Shown piece after piece: positions 17,840 through 26,678 of a DNA stretch of 64,000 nucleotides. How positions within the stretch are numbered: position 1 is the first letter of the stretch; every line of letters begins with the position of its first letter. Made by a program: the position numbers and the translations under genes. The stretch is from the NCBI RefSeq assembly GCF_900290235.1, contig NZ_OLMK01000042.1, positions 1 to 64,000 on the forward strand, read 5' to 3'. The DNA is from Streptomyces sp. MA5143a. GTDB lineage: Bacteria; Actinomycetota; Actinomycetes; Streptomycetales; Streptomycetaceae. Under the pieces are notes generated by a model. The model had not been told where the DNA came from and ran no database searches. It worked only from the letters and a program-made list of their open reading frames with translations.

Positions 17840-18856
17840 TCAGTACCGTCCCGACAGTTCCTCCAGCGCGTCGAGGGAAGGGGCTTGCCGGGGAAGCTCT
17901 TCGGAGAAGTGACCGAGGTCCGGGCTTGGCGGTGACTGACGCAGCCAGTCCAGCGCTTCGAGGCTGCCGAGCCCTCGTCCGTGTGCCTCGCGGAGTCGCA
18001 GCACCCACCCCGCTCCGGCCTCGAACGCGTCGTCACCAGCCGCCGTTCTCGGTTCGTAGCCTGCGGCGTTGTCGCCGGTGGAGGCCCATACGTAGCCCAG
18101 CGTCCGGCCGTCCCGCTGGACGGTGAAGTAGCGCACGGGGTGGTCCGTGATGTCCTCGTACTCGTTCTCCGTCCTGGGGAGGACGGACAGGAGCCGACGG
18201 GACCGCGTCGGCACCTCGAAGGTGCCCCATGAGTCGGTGTAGGCGGGACCTTCGACCGTCAGGTCCTCGAAACCCGTCGTCGTGGGGGTTGCGTGGCGAT
18301 TGGGATCGCCCGGTTCGGGGGCGTCGCCGAGCAGGTCCGAAACGGCTTGCAGAGCGGCTGTCAGCCGGGGCGCGTTCTCGGCGTGGATCGTCGGCTGTTC
18401 CCGCTCGCGGGTGTCCATCGTCAACCACGCGTCGGAGTAGGTTTCCAGCGTCACGACGATGAGGCCGGCCTTCCAGATGTCGACCTGGATGGTGAACAAC
18501 TGCTCCGCGCGGTGCTTGACCCCGGACTCAAGCCAGATACCGGGGCACTGGATGCGAAGTCCCGTGAGGAAGTCCCCTTCGAAGGCCTCCGCCCGCGCCA
18601 GGGCATCCGCAAGAGCCGTCCCGGGCGCGAGGGGGTCCGCCTCCAGAGCGAGACCCCGCACGTCGAGCCGGACGTCCCGTGCGTCGTGCATGGCACGAAC
18701 CGAAAGCCCCACCTTGCCCACGGGCACCGCGAGTTCCTGCCGGGCCAGCACGTTCCAGACCGCCACGGCGATCTCCGCCGCCTGCGAGGGCCTGGCGTCA
18801 GCGGTGGCCGGCGTGACTTCCCATGTCCAGTCGCCGATGGGTTCCGTGGTGATCAC
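17840..18856 (-). CDS. Putative immunity protein 1, two-domain
   Basis: A 338-aa acidic, soluble protein. Residues 1-185 match the whole neighbouring protein in layout (WTW near 10-12; NAPRL...EPGDP block near 161-185). Residues about 190-338 form an extra domain (YTDSWGTFEVPTRS, FTVQRDGRTLGYVWAS, WVLRLREAHGRGLGSLEALDWL) that looks like a beta-rich fold of unknown type. The GTG start overlaps the toxin stop codon by 4 bases (GTGA), so it is translationally coupled to the toxin, as expected for the cognate immunity protein. I know of no named family for it. The immunity role rests on position and coupling only. Confidence 0.82.
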   Translation of the reverse strand: MITTEPIGDWTWEVTPATADARPSQAAEIAVAVWNVLARQELAVPVGKVGLSVRAMHDARDVRLDVRGLALEADPLAPGTALADALARAEAFEGDFLTGLRIQCPGIWLESGVKHRAEQLFTIQVDIWKAGLIVVTLETYSDAWLTMDTREREQPTIHAENAPRLTAALQAVSDLLGDAPEPGDPNRHATPTTTGFEDLTVEGPAYTDSWGTFEVPTRSRRLLSVLPRTENEYEDITDHPVRYFTVQRDGRTLGYVWASTGDNAAGYEPRTAAGDDAFEAGAGWVLRLREAHGRGLGSLEALDWLRQSPPSPDLGHFSEELPRQAPSLDALEELSGRY

Positions 18857-21417
18857 AGCGCGTCCTTGGGGTCGGTCTTGCTTCCCGGCGGGATGGTGAG
18901 GGTGCCGTCCTCCAGGCGTATGACGAAGGTGATGCCCTCACCCTTGGGGCCGCCTCCGCCGCGGTGGATGTCCATGAGGGCATCGTAGGATCCGTCCGCC
19001 TTCCAGCCCGCGACGGTTCCCCTGCCGCCGTCGACGAGCAGAATGCGGTGGTCGGCCTCGGACTTCGCCAGCTGAAGCAAATACTTTCCGCGGGTGATCT
19101 CCTTGATGGGATCCTCCGGGTCGTTGAGGTGCTTCATCTGGTAGCCGTATACCTCGCCGGACGCGTCCTTGATACGAATGTCCAGGTCGGAGCCGACGGG
19201 CACCTTTACCTCGAAGTCGATGGCGTGCGCCGGGACGCCGCTGTCGACCAGGGCGTTGGCGAAGACGATCTGGTCGGCGCCGGGCTGGAACATCTGTTCC
19301 TTCCGCGCACCCAGCGACGAGACGACCTGGCCGAACTCGTCGCTCTGGTTGAAGCGTCCGGAGGCGATGATCTCGGCCACCTGCTGGCCGTTCGGCTCGT
19401 CGGCCAGCCGGGCGAGGGCCCGCTCGAGCACATCCGGCTTCGGACGCTGCTTGCCGGGGATCCCCTTGACCGCGTCGCGGATCTGCTGCTCGGTCTCGCC
19501 GCCGCGCACCATCGGCTGGCCGTCGCCGCCCGGTGTCCCGCCTTCGGAGCCCTCATCGCGACCGCCGCCGGGCCCGTCACTGCCGCCGGGCCCGTCACTG
19601 CCGCCGGGCCCGTCTCCGCCGCCGGGCCCGTCACTGCCGGATCCGTCTCCGTGACCACCACCGGCCGGGCCGTCTCCGTGACCACCCGGCGGGGTTTCCG
19701 CATGGCCGCCGCCCGGCGTCTCACCGTGCCCGGCCGAAGGTGACTCGCCGCGCCCACCGCCGGTCGGGCCGTCGCCGCGTGAGCTCCCACCGCCGGTCGG
19801 CGTCTCGTGGCTCCCGGACGGCCCGCGGCCCAGGTCGTCGGCGCGCCCGCCCGGCAGGCTGTCCGCACGGCCGCCGGGAAGATTGTCGGCACGTCCACCC
19901 GGCAGGCCGTTGTCTCCGACCCGTCCCGTGCCGCCCAGGTCGTCCCCGACCCGCCCGGTCCCGCCCAGTTCGTCGCCCACGCGGCCCACAGCCGCGGCAC
20001 CGTCGTCCACCCTTGCCCCGGCCCCCACCAACTCCTGCTCGGGAGTCCGTACTTCGGCGCCCCGCTCCGCCACCGTCCCCTCGTGCCTGATGCCGTCCAG
20101 GGACTCCCGGACGGTGCCGTCGGCGTTGTGCATGATCAGGGTTTTGGTGTCGAGGTAGACGACCTCGCCCTTGGGGGTCTCCATGCGGACGCTGTTCTCG
20201 GGGGTCAGGCCCGCCGGGAGGTCGTCCGCGAGGTTCGGGGTGTCGGCGATGCGGTAGGTGCCCTCGCCGAGGCGGATGTGGGTGCCGTCGGTGATGCCGC
20301 GCAGGCTCGCCATGACGTCGCTGATCTTCACCGCGGTCGCGCCGACGCCCTTGGTGATGTAGGTCATCGGGTCGACGATCCGGCCGGCCTTGCCGGCGAA
20401 GGAGATCGCCTTGGCGATGGCGCCCGCCTTGCCGGCGCCGGAGACCGCGCCGCCGGTTCCGCCGGTGAAGATGGTGGTGACGACGTTGAAGGTGACCGCC
20501 CCGGCCGCGCGGGAGGGGTTCTTGCCCCACTCGTCGTAGGCGATCAGCGCCTTGCCCGTCTCGACGACGGCGGTGCGGGAGTCACGCAGCCAGGAGGGCA
20601 GCTTGTCCGCCGGGGTGAGCCAGTACGCGGCGCCCAGCGGGGTCGCGGTGATCGCGATACCGGTCAGGAGCTTGCCCAGGCCCGTCCACGCCTGCCCCGC
20701 CGCGTCCCAGCCGTTGAAGCCGACGAGGGTGCCCAGGCCCTTGATGGTGCCCCAGACGCCGTCCACGACGAAGCCGACGGCGAAGTCCCAGACGTGTTCG
20801 TGGATGTAGTACCAGGGGTTGGACTCCTCCACCGGGTCGCCCCAGGGCAGCCCGCCGGCGTTGTTCAGGTCCTCGCCCCGGTAGCCGTACATGTTCTCTT
20901 TGTTCGAGCCGTCGTTGACGACCAGCGGCTCCCCGCCCACCAACGCGACGATCTTGTTGTAGCAGTCACGCTCGGCCGCCTGGAACGCGGCGTAAGCGGC
21001 GTTGATGTCGGAACGGCGGTTGTTGTTCTCCTCGACGAGATCACCGTCGGCACGCCACTCGTCATCGTCCGCGATCTTCGCGCGGAAGGCGATGGCGTCG
21101 CGGCGGAGCTGCTCGAACTTCTGCTTGAGCGGGCCGACCGCCGCCGCGTAGTCGTCGAGGGCGGAGGCCACGGTCCCCAGCTCGGTGGAGAACTCCTCGC
21201 CCTTCGCCGCGACCGGCGCCGTCGTCGCGAACAGCTGGTCCGCCTCCGGCGCCTTGTAGTACGCCGACAGGCCGCCGAAGCGGGTGTCGATCGCCGAGCC
21301 CGAGTCCTTCAGCGAGGTCCCGGCCGACCGGATGCCGCTGATGTGCTGGTCCAGCAGCTCCAGATTGCCGGTGAACTCGGGGACTTCCTCCGGGATGACG
21401 GGGATGTCGTCGCTCAC
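18853..21417 (-). CDS. Putative type VII secreted polymorphic toxin with C-terminal PD-(D/E)xK-like nuclease domain
   Basis: An 854-aa modular protein. Residues 1-170 are helical and WXG100/LXG-like (GTSLKDSGSAIDTRFGGLSAYY), the usual type VII secretion entry. About 215-345 hold Gly/Ala-rich hydrophobic segments (FAVGFVVDGVWGTIKGLGTLVGF, LLTGIAITATPLGAAYW, GAGKAGAIAKAISFAGKAG) resembling membrane-translocation modules. About 470-630 is a Gly/Pro/Asp-rich linker with LPGGRAD and GPGGSD repeats. Residues 640-854 form a compact domain with FEVKVPVGSDLDIRI and YGYQMKH (D746, Q760, K762), compatible with a restriction-endonuclease-fold core using QxK in place of ExK. The ATG start overlaps the stop of the small upstream gene, and the stop overlaps immunity gene 1. 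Nuclease activity is predicted, not shown. Confidence 0.88.
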   Translation of the reverse strand: MSDDIPVIPEEVPEFTGNLELLDQHISGIRSAGTSLKDSGSAIDTRFGGLSAYYKAPEADQLFATTAPVAAKGEEFSTELGTVASALDDYAAAVGPLKQKFEQLRRDAIAFRAKIADDDEWRADGDLVEENNNRRSDINAAYAAFQAAERDCYNKIVALVGGEPLVVNDGSNKENMYGYRGEDLNNAGGLPWGDPVEESNPWYYIHEHVWDFAVGFVVDGVWGTIKGLGTLVGFNGWDAAGQAWTGLGKLLTGIAITATPLGAAYWLTPADKLPSWLRDSRTAVVETGKALIAYDEWGKNPSRAAGAVTFNVVTTIFTGGTGGAVSGAGKAGAIAKAISFAGKAGRIVDPMTYITKGVGATAVKISDVMASLRGITDGTHIRLGEGTYRIADTPNLADDLPAGLTPENSVRMETPKGEVVYLDTKTLIMHNADGTVRESLDGIRHEGTVAERGAEVRTPEQELVGAGARVDDGAAAVGRVGDELGGTGRVGDDLGGTGRVGDNGLPGGRADNLPGGRADSLPGGRADDLGRGPSGSHETPTGGGSSRGDGPTGGGRGESPSAGHGETPGGGHAETPPGGHGDGPAGGGHGDGSGSDGPGGGDGPGGSDGPGGSDGPGGGRDEGSEGGTPGGDGQPMVRGGETEQQIRDAVKGIPGKQRPKPDVLERALARLADEPNGQQVAEIIASGRFNQSDEFGQVVSSLGARKEQMFQPGADQIVFANALVDSGVPAHAIDFEVKVPVGSDLDIRIKDASGEVYGYQMKHLNDPEDPIKEITRGKYLLQLAKSEADHRILLVDGGRGTVAGWKADGSYDALMDIHRGGGGPKGEGITFVIRLEDGTLTIPPGSKTDPKDAL

Positions 21418-21848
21418 TTCGGCCCCTGCCCGCCGTCGCCGCCGACGCCGGGCGGCGGGGGCACCACCGTCGCCTTGAGCGCGTTGGCCTGGTGCTGGGC
21501 GGCCATGTCCAGGTCACCGGTGACGTACGCGTTGGTGGCCTTGGCGGCGCCCTGCACGGAGTCGATGGTCCGCTGCGCCATGAACGCCAGCTTCTTCTGC
21601 CGTTCCTCCAGGTACTTGCTCAGCGCCGCCGCCACCGGGCCGACCGGCACGCGTGGGGTGCCGGCGGCGACCGGTCCGATCATGGGGCCGCTGAACTGCC
21701 CTCCTGGCACGGCCGTTCCGGCCGACTCGGCCGCGCTCGCCATGTTCGTCACCAGTGAGTTGGCGGCCTTCTCCAGACCGCCCGCCGCTTCACCGGTCGA
21801 GTTCAGTGTGCTCTGGACGTGGACCGGATCGATGTCCCAAGCCGGCAT
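21414..21848 (-). CDS. Small WXG100-like partner protein (resembles DUF6507)
   Basis: A 144-aa protein opening MPAWDIDPVHVQ, then two helical stretches (about 15-45 and 72-120: SKYLEERQKKLAFMAQRTIDSVQGAAKATNAYV) joined by a Pro/Gly loop, and a Pro/Gly-rich tail. It has the size and helix-loop-helix form of WXG100-superfamily partners of type VII substrates, and I recall Streptomyces proteins of this type filed as DUF6507. The toxin ATG overlaps its TGA (ATGA), so the pair is co-translated, consistent with a heterodimer that delivers the toxin to the secretion machinery. It is the first gene of the island operon, and about 185 bp separate it from galE. Confidence 0.82.
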   Translation of the reverse strand: MPAWDIDPVHVQSTLNSTGEAAGGLEKAANSLVTNMASAAESAGTAVPGGQFSGPMIGPVAAGTPRVPVGPVAAALSKYLEERQKKLAFMAQRTIDSVQGAAKATNAYVTGDLDMAAQHQANALKATVVPPPPGVGGDGGQGPK

Positions 21849-22033
21849 CGTCGTTACCCCCGTAACGTTCGCTTCCCTCAGTACACACGCGCAACCGGTA
21901 CCGTTCGGTTCCCACCACGGAGCGGGACTTCACGGCCGTCGCACGGGCGCGCACGTCGATCGTTGGTACCAAAGGGGCGGTTACGGGCGCAACGTCAATG
22001 CGGTGAGCTGCCTCACGGCCTCGGAAACCACCC

Positions 22034-23005
22034 TCACCGGGCAGGGTGGTGGTGCCCCCAGCCCTCCCACGCGGAGGCGATCATCTCGTCGACTCCGTGG
22101 CGGGCCTTCCAGCCCAGTTCGGTGGCGACGCGGTCCGCCGAGGCGACGACGCGGGCGGGGTCGCCCGGACGCCGCTCCACGACGACCGGGGACAGGGTGT
22201 GGCCGGTGTGGGCGGTGATCCGGTCGATCATCTCCCGTACCGAGACGCCCTCGCCGCGGCCGATGTTGAGGGTGAGGTCGGTGCCGGGCGCCTCCCGCAG
22301 CCGCCGCGCGGTGGCCACATGGGCCTCGGCCAGGTCGACGACGTGGATGTAGTCGCGGACACAGGTGCCGTCGGGGGTGGGGTAGTCGGCGCCGAAGATC
22401 CGCGGCGCGGCCGCCTCGGTGAGCTTCTCGAACACCATGGGGACGAGGTTGAACACGCCGGTGTCGGCCAGGGCGGGCGCCGCCGCCCCCGCGACGTTGA
22501 AGTAGCGCAGCGACGCCGTCGACAGGCCCGTCGCCCGGCCCGTGGCCCGCACCAGCCACTCCCCGACCAGCTTCGTCTCGCCGTACGGGCTCATCGGCGC
22601 GCAGGGCGTGTCCTCCGTGACCAGGTCCACGTCGGGCATGCCGTACACGGCCGCCGAGGACGAGAACACGAACGACGGGACACCGGCGTCCGTGACCGCG
22701 CCGAGCAGGGTGCGCAGGCCCTCGACGTTCTCCCGGTAGTAGTGCAGGGGCCGTTCGACGGACTCGCCGACCTGCTTCTTCGCGGCGAGGTGCACCACGC
22801 CGGTGACGCCGTGGCCGCGGATCACCCGCGCCAGACGCTCCCCGTCGAGGGTCGAGCCGACCTCCAACGGCACACCGTCCGGCACCCGTTCGGCGATCCC
22901 GGTGGACAGGTCGTCGTAGACGACGGCCTTCTCGCCCGCGTCGAGCATCGCGCGCACCACATGGGCTCCGATGTATCCGGCGCCACCGGTGATCAGCCAG
23001 GTCAT
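22034..23005 (-). CDS. galE: UDP-glucose 4-epimerase
   Basis: A 323-aa short-chain dehydrogenase-type epimerase interconverting UDP-glucose and UDP-galactose (or the N-acetyl forms). The Rossmann motif TGGAGYIG is at about 6-13, FSSSAAVYG carries the catalytic Ser/Thr, the catalytic Tyr-Lys pair is in SPYGETK, and the substrate-side RYFNVAGA and YIHVVDLAEAH segments are present. The length fits GalE (about 320-340). The ATG at 23005 follows GAGGA. It lies 95 bp downstream of the GT2 gene on the same strand. In this context it most likely supplies sugar nucleotides for surface-polymer synthesis rather than the galactose operon. Confidence 0.95.
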   Translation of the reverse strand: MTWLITGGAGYIGAHVVRAMLDAGEKAVVYDDLSTGIAERVPDGVPLEVGSTLDGERLARVIRGHGVTGVVHLAAKKQVGESVERPLHYYRENVEGLRTLLGAVTDAGVPSFVFSSSAAVYGMPDVDLVTEDTPCAPMSPYGETKLVGEWLVRATGRATGLSTASLRYFNVAGAAAPALADTGVFNLVPMVFEKLTEAAAPRIFGADYPTPDGTCVRDYIHVVDLAEAHVATARRLREAPGTDLTLNIGRGEGVSVREMIDRITAHTGHTLSPVVVERRPGDPARVVASADRVATELGWKARHGVDEMIASAWEGWGHHHPAR

Positions 23006-23099
23006 GGACGACTGTCCTCTCGTCGATGGACCCGCGGGGTCCTGCCAGGGGGGAGGCCGCGCGCGTCGGGTGACGGCGTGGCTGCGACCAGGTCGGTCA

Positions 23100-24692
23100 T
23101 CAGTGAAGCAGGCGCCTGAGGCGGCGGCGCACCACCTCGGTGAATCCGCGCCAACCGGGCGCGAGCCGCAGCGCGAGCGCCCCCGCGTGGGTCGCGTACG
23201 GCTGCACCAGGAGTACTCCGTGCCGGGTGCTCGGGAGCGCGCGACGGCGCAGCAGTCCGGCGCCCGCGACCGCGTGGGCGGTGGTCTCGCGCCGGCTGCC
23301 GTCCTGGAACAGCAGCCTCAGCCGCAGGTCCCAGGTGCCGCTGCCCAGCGACGCCAGGTCCAGCGGGACCTCCGCCGCCCAGTGCCCGGCCCCGGGGCGG
23401 GCCGTGAGGGGCACCGTGCGCGCGAGGCCCACGCGGCCTGCGTCCCGCTCGACGAACTCCACCTCCACCGACTCGGGGCCCGCCTCCGCCATCCGCCCGT
23501 ACAGCTCGTGCAGGCGCAGCCGGAGGACGGTGCCCCGCGCGCGGGGCCGCAGTACCGCGTCGACGGCGGCCGGCAGCAGGTGCACGGGGCGGACGAGGAG
23601 GTGGTCCAGCTCCACCTGGGGCAGGTCCGCCGACCAGACGGGCGTGCCGTCGCCCGCGCGGGCGTACGGCGGGTTGAGCCGCGCCGGTCGGGCCGCCATC
23701 TCCTTGAGGCGGCCCAGGTCGCGCGGTTCCTCGGCGGCGAGGATCACCCGGGCGACGACCCGGCCGGGCGCGGGCGCCGGAGTGAAGTCGCCCTCGTCGA
23801 AGCAGCTCAGGTACGCGCGGGTGAGGCCCCACCATTCGCGCCGGTAGTGCGCGCCGCGCAGGTCCAGCTCGCGCGCGTACATGCGCAGCGAGTGGTCGAG
23901 GAAGCGTGTCCGGGTGGCCCGCGCGAGTCGCTTCTCGCCGGCGCCGAGGAGGATGTCGTACGACAGCCGGTCGGCCTGGATGCGGGCCTGCCAGTTGGCG
24001 ATGTCGGAGCGGTCGAGGGAGAGCGAGAGCCGGGCCGCCGAACGGCGGACCTGCCACACGTACACGGGGTCGGGGACGAGCGCGACGCGCGGCCCGGCGG
24101 CCAGCACGCGCGCGACGAACACGAAGTCCTCGTACCGGAAGCGCCCCTCGGGGAAGCGGATGCCGTGGTCACGCAGGAAGGTGGTCCGGTACAGCTTGTT
24201 GACGCAGAGCGTGTCGTGGACGAGGCGCTCGCGCCGGGCCGGATGGGTGACCAGCGCGCGCCGGGCGTACACCTCGGGCTGCCAGGGGGTCTCGCGTCCC
24301 GAGGGCAGTTCCCTGCGGACGCACAGTCCGGCCGCCACCGGCGCGTCGTCCTCCACGGCCGCGTCCAGCAGCGCGGTCACCGCACCGGGCGGCAGGACGT
24401 CGTCGCTGTCCAGGAACATCACGTACGGGGCGGTCGCGGCGTCGAGGCCGTCGTTGCGCGGGGTGCCGCAGCCGCCGCTGTTGGTGCCGCGCCGGACGAC
24501 CCTCAGCCGGGGTTCGGCGGCGGCCAGTTCCTCCAGCAGGTCGCCGCTGCCGTCCGTCGAGCAGTCGTCGACCGCGATCACCTCCTGGACGACCGGCCCC
24601 TGGGCGAGCGCCGAGCGCACCGCGTCCGCCACATGAGCGGCGTCGTCGTACCCGATGACGACGACGGTGACCTGCGCCTGCTGAAGAAGCAT
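23100..24692 (-). CDS. Family 2 glycosyltransferase
   Basis: A 530-aa protein. The N-terminal GT-A domain (about 5-240) has VTVVVIGYDD, VIAVDDCSTDGSGDLL, GCGTPRNDGL, the DxD-type MFLDSDDVLPPG and, further on, RYEDFVFVARVL. The C-terminal 250 aa lack the TagF-like polymerase motifs found in three sister proteins of this window; they look beta-rich and end in a basic, amphipathic tail. It probably adds sugars to the glycopolymer. It sits between galE and a membrane-bound GT-C-like gene, all on the minus strand with short gaps, so these may be one transcript. Confidence 0.92.
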   Translation of the reverse strand: MLLQQAQVTVVVIGYDDAAHVADAVRSALAQGPVVQEVIAVDDCSTDGSGDLLEELAAAEPRLRVVRRGTNSGGCGTPRNDGLDAATAPYVMFLDSDDVLPPGAVTALLDAAVEDDAPVAAGLCVRRELPSGRETPWQPEVYARRALVTHPARRERLVHDTLCVNKLYRTTFLRDHGIRFPEGRFRYEDFVFVARVLAAGPRVALVPDPVYVWQVRRSAARLSLSLDRSDIANWQARIQADRLSYDILLGAGEKRLARATRTRFLDHSLRMYARELDLRGAHYRREWWGLTRAYLSCFDEGDFTPAPAPGRVVARVILAAEEPRDLGRLKEMAARPARLNPPYARAGDGTPVWSADLPQVELDHLLVRPVHLLPAAVDAVLRPRARGTVLRLRLHELYGRMAEAGPESVEVEFVERDAGRVGLARTVPLTARPGAGHWAAEVPLDLASLGSGTWDLRLRLLFQDGSRRETTAHAVAGAGLLRRRALPSTRHGVLLVQPYATHAGALALRLAPGWRGFTEVVRRRLRRLLH

Positions 24693-24734
24693 GGTTGCCC
24701 CGGACCTATGAGAGGTTTTGTGTGCAATCTTCCC

Positions 24735-26012
24735 TTAAGCGGGACTTCGTGGCCCCGTGGGGAAGATGGCTCGCGTGGAGTCGGGGTTCCGTTCGGACGT
24801 GTGGGATTCCGTCGGATCGTCGGTGCCGTTCGTGCCGACCGGGTGGGGATTCTCGGTGGTACCCCGCCAAAGCCGGGCGAACGACAGGCCCGCCGCGATC
24901 GCCAGCAGCCCGTTGCGCGCCACCATCAGCAGACAGCCCCGCCAGGTGGAGGCGACCACGTCGTCGTAGAGCACCGGATAGACCACGGTGGTGAGGGCGG
25001 CCGCCGCCACGAGCAGGACGGCCACCGGCCGCTGGGTGGTGTGCCGCGAGGTCAGGCACACGGCGGCCAGGCCGAGCAGCCACACCAGGTACTGGGGGCT
25101 GATGACCCGGCTGGTCACCGTGAACAGCAGCACGGCGGCCAGGGCGGCGTCGTACGGCGTCGCCGGCGACCAGCGGCGGGCCCGCGTCCGCCACAGCAGC
25201 AGCGCGCCGAACGCCAGCACGGTGAGCCCCAGCAGGGCCGCCGCCACCGACGACACATACGGCCCGACGAACTCCAGCGAGCCGTAGCGGTGGCGCACGG
25301 TCCCCGGCCAGCCCGCCCGGCGCGCGAGCCCCAGGGCGGTGCCGCCCAGCGACTCGATCTGCACGCCCCGCCCGCCCTGCTGTCGCAGAAAGTCGAACGG
25401 ATCCCTGAACAGTGCGGCCAGTACCCCCACCAGCACACCCGCCGTGACCACCGCCGCCGTCCACGCCTCCCGCGTCGTACGCCCCCTCGGCGTGCCGATC
25501 AGCGTCAGCGCCGGCCACACCTTCACCAGCGCGCCGGCCGCCGCGAGCGCCCCGGACGCGCGCGTGGAGCGCGACAGGGCGAGCAGGGCGACGACGGCGA
25601 AGGCGGTGGCCTGTACGTCGTAGCGCACCAGCGGCAGGAACATCAGCAGCGGCAGGGCCGCGGTCCACAGGGCCGCGCCGCGCAGACTGCGTCCGGGGCG
25701 CCGTCCCGCGCGCAGGAGGGCGACCGTGACGACCAGGTCCGCCGCGAGGGTGAGGGCCACGAACGCCTGGAAGTACGTCAGCCCCGGCAGCAGCCCGGGG
25801 GAGAGGAGCACCGGGCCCGCGCCCGGTGGGTACTGCCACAGGCGGTCCCCCGACGGGTACGTGCCGGTCGTGAGGACGCCGTACCAGCGGGCGTACAACT
25901 GGTGGACCTCGCGCGCGACCCCGCCCTCGCCGAGCGGGCCGAGGTGGTCGTGCGCGAGCAGCCACAGCATCAGGGCGCGGGTGGCGAGCCAGCCGACGGT
26001 GAGAGGTCTCAT
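24735..26012 (-). CDS. Polytopic membrane protein, family 87-like (GT-C) mannosyl/glycosyltransferase
   Basis: A membrane protein of 425 aa with about ten helices (for example LTVGWLATRALMLWLLA, FVALTLAADLVVTVALL, AVLLVAAAALTTVVYPVLY). The loop after the first helix and the WPALTLIG/LYARWYG segments resemble family 87 (DUF2029) polyprenyl-phosphate-dependent transferases of actinobacteria. It would use a lipid-linked sugar donor outside the membrane. I chose the ATG at 26012, which begins at the first helix; a TTG at 26084 would add 24 basic residues. A TACGAT hexamer 7 bases before the ATG could serve a leaderless transcript. The C-terminus is Pro/Thr-rich and cytoplasmic-looking. Confidence 0.82.
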   Translation of the reverse strand: MRPLTVGWLATRALMLWLLAHDHLGPLGEGGVAREVHQLYARWYGVLTTGTYPSGDRLWQYPPGAGPVLLSPGLLPGLTYFQAFVALTLAADLVVTVALLRAGRRPGRSLRGAALWTAALPLLMFLPLVRYDVQATAFAVVALLALSRSTRASGALAAAGALVKVWPALTLIGTPRGRTTREAWTAAVVTAGVLVGVLAALFRDPFDFLRQQGGRGVQIESLGGTALGLARRAGWPGTVRHRYGSLEFVGPYVSSVAAALLGLTVLAFGALLLWRTRARRWSPATPYDAALAAVLLFTVTSRVISPQYLVWLLGLAAVCLTSRHTTQRPVAVLLVAAAALTTVVYPVLYDDVVASTWRGCLLMVARNGLLAIAAGLSFARLWRGTTENPHPVGTNGTDDPTESHTSERNPDSTRAIFPTGPRSPA

Positions 26013-26154
26013 CGGCCGGATCGTAAGGCGCGCGAAAGCCGGGAAAGCGGCGATACGCCGTCGAAGGGTGCCAAGAAAGGTCAAGACCGACCGATGGGCA
26101 GTATGCCGGCACCCGGGAGCGGCGCTTCTCGCCCGCCGGTGGTCCCTCCACCCG

Positions 26155-26646
26155 TCAGCGCGTCGAGGGGTCCCGGAGCGCCGCCTCGTCCAGGGCGGCC
26201 GTGAGGCGGTCCAGGCGGTCGCGCAGGTCGCGGATCTCGTCGACGTCGAACGTCGTCGCGGAGACGATCCGGCGCGGCACGGCCAGGGCGCGCTCCCGCA
26301 GGGCCGTGCCCTCGTCGGTCAGCCGTACCTCGACGGACCGCTCGTCGCGCGCGCTGCGCTCCCGCCGGACGAGACCGGCGGCCTCCAGGCGCTTCAGCAG
26401 CGGGGACAGGGTCCCGGAGTCGAGCCGCAGATACTCGCCGAGCTTCTTGACGGGCAGCTCGCCCTGCTCCCACAGCACCAGCATCACCAGGTACTGCGGA
26501 TAGGTGATCCCCAGCTCCTTGAGGACCACCCGGTAGACGCCGTTGAAGGCGCGCGAGGCGGCGTGCAGGGAGAAGCAGATCTGCCGGTCCAGGCGGAGGA
26601 ACTCCTCCTCGGAGACCCCCTCGGGCAATGGGATGGCGCTGGTCAT
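26155..26646 (-). CDS. ohrR: MarR-family organic peroxide sensor OhrR
   Basis: A 163-aa winged-helix repressor of the OhrR subgroup. The conserved peroxidatic cysteine is C24 in LRLDRQICFSLHAAS, with the following YRVVLKELGITYPQYLVMLVLW stretch typical of OhrR. The winged helix (LGEYLRLDSGTLSPLLKRLEAAGLVRRERSARDERSV) is complete. Oxidation of the cysteine by organic hydroperoxide releases DNA. It is divergent from ohr, with a palindromic operator between. In S. coelicolor an ohrR-ohrB pair is known, and the layout here is the same. Confidence 0.95.
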   Translation of the reverse strand: MTSAIPLPEGVSEEEFLRLDRQICFSLHAASRAFNGVYRVVLKELGITYPQYLVMLVLWEQGELPVKKLGEYLRLDSGTLSPLLKRLEAAGLVRRERSARDERSVEVRLTDEGTALRERALAVPRRIVSATTFDVDEIRDLRDRLDRLTAALDEAALRDPSTR

Positions 26647-26678
26647 ACCCCCAGAGTACCGCGCCGCCCACCATTTAG

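Noticed and set aside
22971..26204. Long plus-strand frame of over 1000 codons across three glycosyltransferase genes
   Set aside because: Antisense shadow: Arg/Gly/Gln-rich, no domain, covers genes with clear motifs on the other strand.
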